64,000 nt of DNA from positions 24,636,519 to 24,700,518 of the forward strand of contig CM039130.1 of NCBI GenBank assembly GCA_022036555.1, read 5' to 3'. Position 1 is the stretch's first letter, and each line of letters begins with the position of its first letter. This DNA comes from Microstegium vimineum. Its lineage: Eukaryota; Streptophyta; Magnoliopsida; Poales; Poaceae. Both the position numbers and the translations under genes were made by a program. Below the pieces are notes generated by a model. It searched no databases, was not told the origin of the DNA, and was given only the letters and a program-made list of their open reading frames with translations. This document shows positions 11,732-22,432 of the stretch, in pieces.

Positions 11732-14700
11732 ATGACCAAGTACAGCCTCGTCGGTCCCGATGACTGGCTCGCGTCCTCGATGACCGCCTCGCGCCTGGGG
11801 GGTTTGGTGGAGAGCGGCCTCCTCCGTCCCGTCACCTCGACCGAGCGACCGGAGTGGTTGTTGCCGTCGCCGGACCATGCCGAGCCCAACCCGCCAGAGG
11901 GATACGTGGTGAGCTTTGAGGTTTTCCACCGGGCGAGACTAGGCGCCCCGCCCAGCCGTTTTCTGCGCACAATTCTCCATCACTACGGCGTGGAGCTTCA
12001 ACACCTCACCCCAATGGCGTCTGCCAGGCGGCGGTCTTCGCCGCCGTATGCGAAGGCTACCTCGGGATCGAGCCCCACTGGGAGTTATGGCTCCATCTCT
12101 TCGAGGCGAACATCTTCCATGCGTCGGCCGGCAAGGGTACCCACAAGATGGTCAGGGTCGGGTGCTGCTGTATCTCCCTCAAGCGGTCGGAGCTCTGGAT
12201 CCCGGGGAAACTTACGTCGAGCCACTCCGGATGGCACTCCGGGTGGTTTTACTTTGAGGAATCACGACAACCTACGGGGCCTACACCGGGAGGACGATCG
12301 ACGCGCAGCCCGACCGCTGGAGGTACGGCGTCGTGCAGAGCAAGCAGAGCCGCCTCGACAACCTGCTGGACGCGATCGAGCGTTTGAAGGAGGGGCTCAC
12401 GGTGGCGATCGTCGCGTCGGCGTTCCATCGGCGGCGGGTCGTGCCGCTGATGGCTCGACCCCTCCGCCTCGAAGAAATGCGTCCGGGGGTAGACCTCTCG
12501 AGGTGTTGCCTCCTAGGAGACGAACTGCCCCCGGATAGGGTGGTCCGCCGCGTCCGCTGCTTTTTTGCGGGCTCGTTCGACGCCAAGAACGTCGCCAGGA
12601 TCCCCATGAGGCCGGACGAGGGGTACTTCGAGCTGGTAAAGTCCTCTCCCTTTGTTAGAGTTCTTGCGTTGGCTTTGTCCGTCTTTTTTGCTTGCTTTCT
12701 GACTGCCTTGCGTTCCCCAGGGGAACGTTCCCTTCCGGAAGTCGCTCCCGCCGGTGAAGGAGGACCGGGCTGGTACCCAGGCGAGGCGTCTCCAGGCGGA
12801 GAAGGACAAGAAGGCCAAGGACAAGGCCAAGAAGGCCCGGGAGAGGGAGGCGAGGGATCAACGCCGAGCCCGACAGAGGCGGGAGGGCCTTCCCGAGAAG
12901 GAATCGCCCTCGGAAGAGGAGGACAAGGAGGAGGAGGAGGACAACGACAGCGACGTCAAGGAGGTGGACTGGAGCGAGCAGGAACAGACGGCGCCCGAAT
13001 AGAGGGTGGCCGTCGGAACCGGAGGAGGAGGGGGGCCGACCTCGAGGTCGGCCCCCACCGTTGAAGCCGAGCCACGGGGGGAGCGCCCCATGGCCTCTCA
13101 AGATGAAGTGTCGCGGCGGACGCGGGGGCAATCGTCGCGATCCCCGTCGGGGGGTCGAGCGGACACACCCTCGGCGCCTGCCGCGTCGAGCGCACGGGCG
13201 TCGGGCCCGTCGGCGCAGGAGGAAGTCGGCAGGGGAACGACAGGAGCGTCGTCGGCCCCTGCCCAGGAGACGGTGCCGAGAGCGGCCTCGACCCCCGCCC
13301 CCCGGCGGGTTGTGTTCAAGCCCTCGATCAGCCCGAAGGCCGTCGGCCAGAAGCGCCTGGCCCCGAGGGGGTAAGTTGCCCTCGAGGGTGTTGTTTGCAT
13401 TTTTCTTTTTGTTGCTAATGACCTGTGCTTATCATTGCGCACGGGTTTCTTTCTTAGATCGAAGCGCCCACAAGGGGACGCGTCCTTCGCCCCGCCAAGA
13501 AGCTGAGGGTGGGGGCTACGGCCGAAGCGGCCGTCGAGGCCGGTCCCGCTGCTCCGCCCCCTCCGACGCTTACCCCCGAGGCGGCGTGGGCAGCCAAGGC
13601 CCGGGAGGCGATGGAGCGAGGGGCAGCGCAGGGCACCACGACACCTGCTCAGGCGGCAGAGGAGACGGGCCTGCCCGCCCCGCCGGCGAGGGCCGCCGAA
13701 GCGACGGGCGTCGCCGCGCCTGCGCAGCCATTGGAGGGAGTCGCACCCGGCGCCTCGGAGGGCACCGGGCCTGTGCCGTCGGGGGTCGTGACCGAGGAGG
13801 TGTAGCCCCGAGCCGCTACCGAGATGGAGGTGGTCGGGCCCCAAGCCGCTGCGAACGAGGGGGAGGCCCTGGCTCACCCAACGCCGGGGAGGTGGCCAGA
13901 GGGTCTATCCTCGCTGGAGGCGCGACTGCGGCTCGACCGCGAGGGCACGGCCGCTGCCGCGTCTGAGGGCCCTTCCTCGACGCTGGAGGTCGAGGAGGGG
14001 GGTCGGGTCGAGCGGCCCAAGGCGACACCGGCGCCGGAGCAGGGCGGGATGCTGACGGAGCCCACCGCCGAAGAAGTGGCGGAGATGGTGGCCGAGCTGG
14101 TGGGCTCGGCAGAGACGACCGCCGTCGCAGCCCCTCGTGCAGAACCGGAGGTGGCTCGGCCCTGCCTCGAGGCTGGGGGTCGTTGTATCGAGGTAAGCCA
14201 TGCTCCGACTTACTCGAGCCATAGTGGATCTGTGGTGCCAGGTACTGATTACTTCGTGCCTTTCACCGTGCAGGGCCGTTCTGCTGGCCGAGATTTCCTC
14301 TGCCCGGTGGTGATGGCTCGGCGGGGCCATCGACGTCCTCGCGGGGTGGCCTCGAGGCCGGGGGAGTCCAGGCGGGGGAATTTTCCCCCTTCTTTGCTTG
14401 GCAAGAGGAGCTGGAGCACCGCGGGGGTGCCGCCGAAGTGCGCCAGGGCGTCTTGCGGGAGGTCCAGGAGAGGATCGCCACCCGCAGCGCGTCCTGGGGC
14501 CAAGAGGTCCTCGAGCTGGCGGACCCTCAAGACCCTGAGCAGCTCTTCCTCACGCTCGACGACCAGGCCGAGCTCCGACAGTGGGAGCACCTTGAGGAGT
14601 ATCGGGCCTGGTTCGAGCACTCAGTGCGCCTCGCCGCGAATGTCGCCGCCGTGGACATATGCCGGGGGATGGAGGTGGGTTTTGCTCTCCCTTAGATTTT

Positions 14701-15911
14701 GCTTGGATTGCCTTATTGCTGTTCGCTGACGATCTTCCTTTTCATCCTTGTCATACGCTGCGGGTGAGGTCCTATGAGAAGTCCCAGTTCATCCTCCGGG
14801 CGCAGGAGCAACTCCCGACCCTTCGCGCCTCGCTGGAGAGGGCGGAGAGCGAGGCCGCCCGGGCGAGGGCTGAGGCGGCAGCCACTCGGGAGGACGCCGA
14901 GTCGAAGGTCGCCCACGCGAGGGCCGGCTATACGGCCGTGCAGGAGGAAGCCCGGGCGGCCTTGGCCTCGGCACAGTCGAGGCTCGACGACGCCCTTCAG
15001 TCGACCGTCACAGTCGGGCAGGAACGGGACGCTGCCCTCGAGGCCAAGCGCAAGGCCGAGGAGGAGGCCGCCCGGCTGAAGGAGGAGCTGGCCCGGGCTA
15101 CGGAGGGCATCCGAGGGCTCCGAGGGTACCTCGATGCCGTCTCCCGCGAGCGCAACACGTTGGCCACCTCGGAGGAGAAGGCTCGGACCCGCGCGACCTC
15201 CCTGGGTGTGGTGGCGATGAACCAGAAGAGGGCCCTCGATGACGCAGGCAAGACCATCGAGGGCCTCGAGGCTAAGGTCAGGGGTTAGGCCTCCGAGCTT
15301 GTCGACGTCTGCCGCCAGCTCAAGGAGACCGAGCAGAGCTACGCCACTCTGGAGGCCCATGCCCAAGGTGAGTGTCTCGAGAGTGTTGCAGAATCTGCCC
15401 TGCCTCGACCCTCTTCCTGCTCTTTTGGTTTTGACCGTGTTGTGTGCTTGTTTTGGCAGAGCTTGCGACAGATAAGGCCCGAGCCCACGAGGACCTGACC
15501 AATCTTCAGGGCCTTCTCGGGACTGAGGCGAACCTCAACGCGAGGCTCGCGGGCGTCATCAACACCTTCTGCGACGACCTCTCGGTCGAGCCGGAGCCGA
15601 AGGTCGAGGGTGACGCTCGCGGGGACTCCCTGCTGCGCCGCTTCTACTCCATGACGTAGGAGGTGACGGAGCACGTCCGTGCTGCCCTGCATATAGGCGT
15701 GAAGCGGGCCCTCGCGGTTGTCAACTCGGCCTACAATTATGACCTCAACATCGTTGTCAACGGGTTTGCCACCGACCCGAGGCTGACCGATGAAGAGAAC
15801 GACGCGAGGTGCCAGAAGTTGATGGATCTTGCGGAGGTGCCCGGAGGTGAGCTGGCGAAGCTCTTCGAGCCCGAGGTGATTCCCTCGGCGAACGGAGATG
15901 GCGCCGAGTAG
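11732..15911 (+). pseudogene. Antisense accessory gene of the Tat element (Transposase_28-like)
   Basis: This multi-exon gene lies on the strand opposite gag-pol, between pol and the LTR. The first exon begins MTKYSLVGPDDW and contains GYVVSFEVFH and HYGVELQHL, typical of the 'putative gypsy-type transposon' family (Transposase_28, PF04195) that is abundant in grass genomes. The later exons encode a Lys/Glu-rich charged segment (12760-13000), Ala/Pro/Gly-rich linkers, and a long Ala/Glu/Arg coiled coil (14760-15370). The C-terminal part runs to 15911. GT-AG introns fit at 12636-12720, 13371-13457, about 14194-14272, about 14674-14763 and about 15372-15460. It is damaged: a one-base frameshift near 12014 breaks the conserved domain, and in-frame stops occur near 13000, 13803, 15286 and 15657. 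Antisense ORFs in this place are known for Tat elements. Their role is unknown; no catalytic motif is visible. Confidence 0.7.
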
Positions 15912-16140
15912 CCCTCGGATGCTGTCGATGAGCTTTTGCAGACTCTTCACCTTCCGATGTGGCCAACGCGTGATGCCCAACTTCCTGCATTGCTTCTGGA
16001 GGACGGTGACCCCCTCGATGAGTAGCCCCAGGCCTGCGAGCCATATCTGGACAGAAAGGTCCGTGTAATAGTTAGGCTTTTGTAATGATACAATGCCGAG
16101 CCCCCGAGGGCTTCTTATATCTAATACATTTTGATCGGGA

Positions 16141-16860
16141 TGCACATTGTTATTTTCGTTTCTCGAGCTCTCCCTGCTTTTCTTTGCCTGAGTCGACGCT
16201 TGTGAACTAAGTGTTCGACACACGCTCGTATCCCTGGAAGGGGGGAGCGAGCGGGGATACCGTAGCCCTGGGGCGTAGGAGAGTCCCTGGCTCAACGACA
16301 CCCGCGACCCTTAGGGAGTTCGAGGCGCCTTTACTTAGTTATGAAGCGTAATCGAGTCAAAGGTCGAGAGGGAGAGTCGAGTTTCGAAAAAACATTTGAG
16401 TTTTTCGGGGACTTAGGAGGGGGGTGCCCCCCTGTTAGCCCCGGAGGGAGTCTTGACTTTGCTGGGGCAAAGTCGAGGCTACCTTAGTGTTGTAGACGGG
16501 TGTGTCTTGTTATTTCTACTTCTCGAGCTCTCTCTGCTTTTCTTTGCCTGAGTCGACGCTTGTGAACTAAGTGTTCGACGCGGGCTCGTATCCCTGGAAG
16601 GGGGGGGAGCGAGCGGGGATACCGTAGCCCTGGGGCGTAGGAGAGTCCCTGGCTCGACGACACCCTCGACCCTTAGGGAGTTCGAGGCGCCTTTACTTAG
16701 CTACGAAGCGTACTCGAGGGCAAGATTGAGAGGGAGAACCAAGTTTCGAAAAAAACGTTTGAGTTTTTCGGGGACTTAGGAGGGGGGTGCCCCCCTGTTA
16801 GCCCCGAGGGAGGCTCGACTTTGCCAGGACAAAGTCGAGGCTTCCTGTGAGCTACGAACG
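16141..16860. repeat. 360-bp tandem duplication next to pol
   Basis: Two copies (16141-16500 and 16501-16860) share TCTCGAGCTC...GCTTTTCTTTGCCTGAGTCG and the following sequence with a constant offset of 360 bp. Each ends with a G6-TG-C6 inverted repeat (AGGGGGGTGCCCCCCT) close to GTTAGCCCC, so two such hairpins lie between pol and the antisense gene. There is no coding frame. Confidence 0.8.
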
Positions 16861-16940
16861 AATGTGAACTGTGTTTCGAGAACATTTTATTCATTCGAGG
16901 ATTTGTACATAAATGCGAAAATGTACAAGGCCCTGAGGCC

Positions 16941-17207
16941 TTAGGGGTAGAATCGACGTAGCTGTTCGATGTTCCACGCGTTGGTGAAGATCTCGCCCTT
17001 CTCGTTCTTTAGCTTGTAAGTGCCGGGCTTCAGCACCTCTGCCACGATGAAGGGTCCCTCCCAAGGTGGCGTCAACTTGTGACGCCCCTTGTTGCTTTGT
17101 CGACGGCGCAGAACGAGGTCGCCGACGTTGAGGTCCCTTTTGCGCACGATTTTGTCGTGGTAGCGCCACAGCGTCTGCTGGTATTTTGCCGACTTGAAGA
17201 GGGCCAT
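16941..17207 (-). pseudogene. Pol C-terminus (integrase C-terminal region)
   Basis: The frame reads RDLNVGDLVLRR..., PPWEGPFIVAEV and GTYKLKNEKGE, ending in EQLRRFYP and a stop. This is the SH3-like DNA-binding tail of gypsy integrases, which holds the enzyme on target DNA. It follows the integrase core across a stop codon near 17265, so it is not in one frame with the core in this copy. Confidence 0.8.
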
Positions 17208-17264
17208 ATCACGGGCTTCCTCGAGCTGGTCGAGGGAGTCCTCTCGGGCTACTGTGTTGGTTTG

Positions 17265-18000
17265 CTAGCTGTAGGCTTTCAGTCGAGGGGACCCGTACTC
17301 GAGGTCAGTGGGGAGGATGGCCTCGGACCCGTAGACCAAGAAGAACGGAGAGAACCCCGTGGCTCGACTTGGTGTCGTTCGGAGACTCCATAGCACAGTG
17401 GGCAGCTCGTCGACCCATCTCCTACCATGTCTGTTCAGCCGATCGAAGATCCTTGGCTTGAGGCCCTGCAAAACCATACCATTGGCACGCTCGACCTGAC
17501 CGTTAGTTCGAGGGTGGGCGACTGCGGACCAATTCACCCTGATGTGGTGATGGTCACAGAAGTCCAGGAACTTTTGGCTGGTGAATTGCGTGCCGTTGTC
17601 GGTGATGATGACGTTGGGGACCCCAAAGCGGTGGATGATGTCGGTGAAGAATAGCACGGCTTGTCGAGACTGGATGTTGGCGATGGGTCGAGCTTCGATC
17701 CACTTTGAGAACTTGTCGATAGCCACGAGGAGATGAGTGTGGCCACCCTTGGTTCTTTTCAAGGGGCCGACCATGTCGAGCCCCCATACTGCGAACGGCC
17801 AGGTTATGGGTATCATCTGAAAAGCTTGGGCGGGTAGGTGGGTCTGTCTGGCGTAGAATTGGCATCACTTGCAGGATCGAACGAGTTTGGTGGCATCGGT
17901 GACGGCCGTCGGCCAGTAGAAGCCCTATCGAAAGGCACTTCCTACCAGCGTTCTCAGCGCCGCATGGTGGCCACAAGCCCCCGAGTGTAGATCCTTCAGC
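17265..18000 (-). pseudogene. Pol: integrase zinc finger and catalytic core
   Basis: The core shows the DDE set: LDMVGPLKRTKGG (first Asp), ITDNGTQFTS (second Asp) and TNGQVERANG (Glu). These are the residues for strand transfer of the cDNA into the host chromosome. Upstream, an HHCC-type finger (HSGACGHH ... C..C) is interrupted by stops near 17860-17925. All three catalytic residues are kept, but the reading frame is broken. Confidence 0.82.
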
Positions 18001-18329
18001 AATGCCCTCCCCTCCTCGAGGGTGAGGCAGCGTTGAAGTACACCCGACGGGCTACGTCGATATAGCTCGCGGCCGTCCCCGTACAAGACGTAGTTTTTGG
18101 CACGTCGAGCTACACGACGGGCTTCCGTGCGGTCTTCTGGGAGTTCGCCCCGTGTTAGGTACTCGAGGTAGGGTGCGCGCCAATCCGTCGAAAGGGTTGG
18201 TGCTGCGGCAGCCCCGTCGATCTCCATGACCTCTTCCCCGCTCGAGGGGGGATCGGTCGAGGGGGGTCGATCAACCCCCGGTTCGAGGGTGGGAGCCCCC
18301 GAGTCTAGGTCGACGGATGGCTTCTGAAG

Positions 18330-18860
18330 ATCCCTCGAGAAGATGTCGGGAGGGACCGTACCTCGAGTAGACGCGATTTTGGCCAGCTCGTCGGCATCTT
18401 TGTTGTACCGATGGGCGACGTGGTTGAGCTCGAGGCCGTAGAATTTGTCCTCGAGTTTTCGGACCTCCTTGCAGTAGGCTTCCATCTTGGGGTCGTGGGA
18501 GCTTGAATCTTTCATCACTTGGTAGATCACCAACTGAGAGTCCCCTCGCACGTCGAGGCGTCGAACCCCAGGCTCGATGGCGATGCGCAGGTCGCTAACG
18601 AGGGCCTCGTACTCGGCGACGTTGTTGGAGGCGGGGAACTGGAGGCGGATTACATAGCGCATATGGACCCCTGAAGGTGATATGAACAGCAATCCAGCGC
18701 CTGCTCCCGTCTTCATCAACGATCCGTTGAAGTACATGGTCCAGAGCTCGTTCTGAACCTGCGCTGGGGGTAGTTGGGTGTCGGTCCACTCTGCAACGAA
18801 ATCTTCCAGTACCTGAGACTTGACGGCCTTCCGAGGGGTGTAGGAGAGAGTCTCCCCCAA
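18330..18860 (-). pseudogene. Pol: second, archaeal-like RNase H
   Basis: The segment TMYFNGSLMKTGAGAG...NNVAEYEALVSDLRIA...RGDSQLVIYQV...HVAHRYNKDADELAKIAS matches the extra RNase H that Tat elements carry downstream of the degenerate gypsy RNase H. Its job is removal of RNA from the RNA/DNA hybrid. The first catalytic position, normally Asp in YFDGS, is Asn here (codon at 18726-18728), so this copy is probably inactive. The Glu and later Asp positions remain. Confidence 0.75.
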
Positions 18861-19009
18861 GAGCTCGGCCGACCACTTGGCGATCCTTCCAGACGCCTCC
18901 CGATTCTGGATTATCTCTCCGAGGGGAAAGATGAGACCACAGTGACCGGGTGGCCCTGGAAATAGTGTTGGAGCTTACGCCGAGTGAGGACGATCGCGTA
19001 CAACAGCTT

Positions 19010-20169
19010 CTAGATGTGGGGGTACCTCGTCTTGGTCTCGGAAAGCACCTCGCTCACGAAGTAGACAGGCCTCTGAACCGGCAGGGCGTGTCCTTCCTCC
19101 TCCCTCTCGACTACCACGGCCGCGCTGACTACCTGGGTAGTTGCTGCGACGTAGAGCAAGAGGGGCTCGGCCGGACTCGGGGGTACCAAGACCGGGGGCG
19201 AGGTGAGCAAGCCTTGAGTTTCGAGAGCGATTCCTCGGCTTCGGCGGTCCACGCGAAGTGTTCCGTCTTCTTCAGGAGGCGGTAAAGGGGTAGGGCCTTC
19301 TCTCCGAGCCTCGAGATAAACCGGCTGAGGGTGGCGAGGCACCCCGTGACCCTTTGCATGCTCTTGAGGTCGTTGAGCGGGCCCATCCTCGTGATTGCGG
19401 ATACCTTCTTGGGATTGGCCTCAATTCCGCGCTGGGAAACTATGTACCCCAAGAGCATGCCTTGAGGGACCCCGAAGACACACTTTTCAGGGTTTAGTTT
19501 TATGCGATTCGCCCGGAGGCACCCAAACGCGACCTCGAGGTCCCCGACCAGGTTTCCGGCTGTCTTGGACTTGACCACAATGTCGTCGACGTAGGCCTCG
19601 ACGGTCGGTCCTATGTGTTTCCCAAAGACGTGCAGCATGCATCGCTGGTAGGTGGCCCCGGCGTTTCGCAAACCGAAGGGCATGGTGAGGTAGCAAAACA
19701 TGCCGAAGGGAGTGATGAAGGAAGTCGCGAGCTGATCGGATTCCTTCATCTTTATTTGGTGGTAGCCAGAATACGCGTCAAGGAAGCAGAGAGTTTCGCA
19801 TCCCGCAGTGGAATCTACTATTTGATCGATACGTGGCAACGGAAAAGGAACCTTGGGACTTGCTTTATTTAAACTAGTGTAGTCTACACACATCCTATCC
19901 TTCCCATTCTTTTTCTTTACGAGTACGGGATTTGCTAACCACTCGAGATGATGCACTTCCTTGATGAATCCGGCCTTCAAAAGCTTATCGACCTCCTCCC
20001 CGATGATCCTGCGCTTCTCCTCATCGAAGAGGCGCAGGCGTTGCTTCACCGGTTTAGACCCGGCTCGGATGTCCAAGGAGTGCTCGGCGACCTCCCTCGG
20101 AATGCCCGGCATATCCGAGGGACTCCATGCAAACACGTCGGCATTCGCACGGAGAAAGTCGACGAGCAC
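19010..20169 (-). pseudogene. Pol: reverse transcriptase and degenerate gypsy RNase H
   Basis: The reverse transcriptase is well preserved: SKPVKQRLRLFDEEKRR, GFIKEV, NPVLVKKKNGKDRMCVDY, LDAYSGYHQI, MPFGLRNAGATYQR and the active-site YVDD (19582-19593). It copies the genomic RNA into DNA. Downstream, LLLYVAATTQVVSAAVVVER is the gypsy RNase H without its normal catalytic Asp, as is usual in the Tat group. A frameshift lies near 19240 and a stop just before KLLYA near 19010. The leading stop at about 20170 separates it from the protease region. Confidence 0.88.
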
Positions 20170-20175
20170 CGCTTC

Positions 20176-21379
20176 CTATTTGGGCTCGAGGGTGGCGCTG
20201 ATCGTCAGCACCTTCCCATCCGCGAGGCCGGGGTCGAGCGGGACGGTCTTGGTGTCTTCCGCCAGCTTGAAGTTGCCAGCGTGTCGTTTGGGGTCGGGGA
20301 TCTCTCCGGACAAGGCGTCGAGGGCCGCGAGGATGGCCGAATCCTCGATAGCTTCGGCTTTTTCCACGCACTCGACGTCGCAGTCGTATGCGTGCTCGTA
20401 GGAGGTGTCGACGGTGATGACCCCCGAGGGCCCCGGCATCTTGAGCTTGAGGTAGGTGTAGTTCGGGACCGCCATGAACTTGGCGTACCCCGGTCGACCG
20501 ATGATGGCGTGGTAGGTGCCTCGGAACGCAACGACCTCGAAGGTCAGCTCTTCCTTTCAGAAGTTCGAGGGGATGCTGAAACAGACAGGTAGCTTGATGC
20601 GGTCGATCGGGAGTGCCTTCTTCCCCGGGACGATCCCGTGGAACCCCCCCCCCCGCGCTGGGCAGGAGCATGGTCCTCGGGATCCCCAGGAGGTCGAGGG
20701 TCTCGGCGTAGATGACGTTGAGGCTGCTCCCCCCATCCATGAGTACCTTTGTGAGGCGGGTATTGAGGATGATCGGATCGACGACGAGCGGGTAGACCCC
20801 TGCGTTGGGGATGTGCTCGGGGTGGTCGTCCTGGTCGAAGGTGATCGGCGTGTGTGACCAGTCGAGGTACCGGGGAGCCTGGGCTCGAACGGAGAAAACC
20901 TCTCGACACTCCCTCGTGCGCTGGCGCGTGGTGAGGCGAGTCGAGGGTCCCCCGTAGATCATGTAGCAGTCGTGGATTTCGGGGAAGCCTCCTTTTTTGG
21001 CATCGCCCTTGACGTGGACGTCACAGGGCGGGTCTTCTTTGCCGTCGTCTCTCCTGAAGCCAGGAGGGATGAAATGCTTTCGAGGCATGCGACAGTCCTC
21101 GAGACGGTGGTTGGCCGGCCCCATATGATAGGGACAAGGCTCCTTCAGCATCTTGTCGAAGACGCCCCCGTCGGGAGGGGGCCCTCGAGGCTTCTTCTTG
21201 TCTGCGGCAGCGACAAGGTCGTCGGGCTCGACGTTGCGTCGGCCCGGTTGGTTCTTCTTCTTCTTCTTCTTCTTGCCGCCGTTGCCATTGTTGTTCCTTC
21301 TGGGCCCGTTGTTCTTCTTGGGCTCGTTGTCCGAGCCCCCGGGCTCATCCGCCTTGCCCTTCCCCTTCTCTGGAGGTAT
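20176..21379 (-). pseudogene. Gag C-terminus, protease and linker
   Basis: From the gag side it shows a Lys-rich stretch, then CPYHMGPANHRLEDCR (zinc-knuckle-like), then VLMDGGSSLNVIY, the protease active-site region in the DGGS form common in Tat elements. This is followed by IIGRPGYAKFMAVPNYTYLK. The frame shifts at a long C-run (about 20645-20656), and stops lie near 20557 and 21378. Protease would cleave the Gag-Pol polyprotein. Confidence 0.75.
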
Positions 21380-22063
21380 CTAGAAGAACGCGCCAACGGC
21401 CTCTTCGCCAGTTGCGTAGTTGGCGATGATGTCCATGAGCTCGTTGGCGGTCTTGGGGGTGTTTCGCCCCAGCTCCCGCACCAACTCCTTGCAGGTCGTT
21501 CCAGCGATGAACACCATAATGACCTCGTGGTCGGAGATGTGGGTTAGTGCGATATGCTGCCTCGAGAATCGGCGGGTGAAGGTGCGGAGGGTCTCCCCTG
21601 GCTTCTTCTTGCAGCTGCGGAGGTCCCAGGGGTTGCCCGGCCGCTCGTAGGTGCCTTTGAAGTTGCCCTCGAAGATCCTGACTAGGTCGGGACAGTCTTG
21701 GATCAAGTCCGGGGGCAGCTCCTCAAGCCATCTGCGAGCGGTGTCGGAGAGGAACAGTGAGAGTTGCCGAATGATGACGTGATCATTGTCGGCTCCTCCT
21801 AGCTGACATGCCAGCCGGAAGTCGGCAAGCCAGAGCTCTGGCTTGGTTTCGCCGTTGTACTTGACCAGGCTGGTGGGTGGACGAAAACGGACGGGCAGGG
21901 GGGTCCGCCGGATGGTTCTGCCGAAGACCCGGGGCCCCGGTGGCTCCGGAGACCGACATCGGTCTTCGTCGCTGTCGTAGCGCTCATCTCGGTGAGCGTT
22001 GTAGCCTCGAGCTTCGGCGTCGCCGTACCGGCGTCGATTGTTCACCCGAGGGGGTCGATCGTC
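21380..22063 (-). pseudogene. Gag (retrotrans_gag domain)
   Basis: The frame contains RFRPPTSLVKYNGETKPELW, FLSDTARRWLEELP, FEGNFKGTYERPGNPWDL, GETLRTFTRRFSRQ and MVFIAGTTCKELVRELGR, the standard core of plant gypsy Gag that forms virus-like particles. The frame has no ATG at its left limit (a GTG codon sits at 22043-22045) and stays open to about 22063, where similarity ends, so the N-terminus is missing. Confidence 0.85.
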
Positions 22064-22432
22064 ACCTTAATGGCAAGGGTTTGGGAGCCATCGTGACACA
22101 TGTTTTACTGGTATTTCAGTAGCACTAAGCCTACCATTAATAAAATGCCATGGCGTACCTATGTAAGCCTAGGTATCTATACCTCGCCACCTTAATAATC
22201 AGCTTCTTGCTGGCAGGGTGAGATCATCTTATTATCCCGTGAAGCAACCAACCCATCTGCAGCACAGCATAGGTGATTATGAATAATTCAGACACAAAAG
22301 AGCAAATGCACACAGAGGAATCCTTTTTTGTGCTCTTGTCAAACATGTGTTCAGTAATAATAGTAACACAGACAGCTTGTTAAAACAGAGCATGCAGGTT
22401 TTTATCTTTTCGGCAGAGCATGCATAGTACCT
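22064..22432. other. Spacer between the gypsy element and the hAT element
   Basis: Non-repetitive, AT-rich sequence. On the minus strand, CTGTGCTGCAG near 22256 could be an acceptor before a short open stretch, GLVASRDNKMISPCQQEADY and a stop (about 22195-22255). With the open stretch at about 25757-25831 beyond the hAT element, it might be a piece of one disrupted minus-strand host gene. I do not recognise it. Confidence 0.25.

Larger units (their letters stand above)
8519..22063 (-). mobile_element. Ty3/gypsy LTR retrotransposon, Tat lineage, 5'-truncated
   Basis: The element is read on the minus strand. From its 3' end it shows one LTR (8519-9842), a polypurine tract, a long repeat-rich 3' region containing an opposite-strand gene (11.5-16.1 kb), and then pol and gag up to about 22063. 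Several traits point to the Tat group (Retand, Grande, RIRE2): a TGTCGG...CCGACA LTR, a GGGGGCTAC tract next to it, a degenerate first RNase H plus a second archaeal-like RNase H, an antisense ORF between pol and the 3' LTR, and 3'-region tandem repeats. Gag is open up to the right edge, but no second LTR or primer-binding site follows, so the 5' end is deleted. Stops and frameshifts in pol show it is not autonomous now. Confidence 0.88.

Noticed and set aside
20500..22120. Plus-strand ORFs opposite gag-pol
   Set aside because: Mirror images of the gypsy coding frames; unlike the 11.7-15.9 kb gene they show no family motif, promoter or introns.
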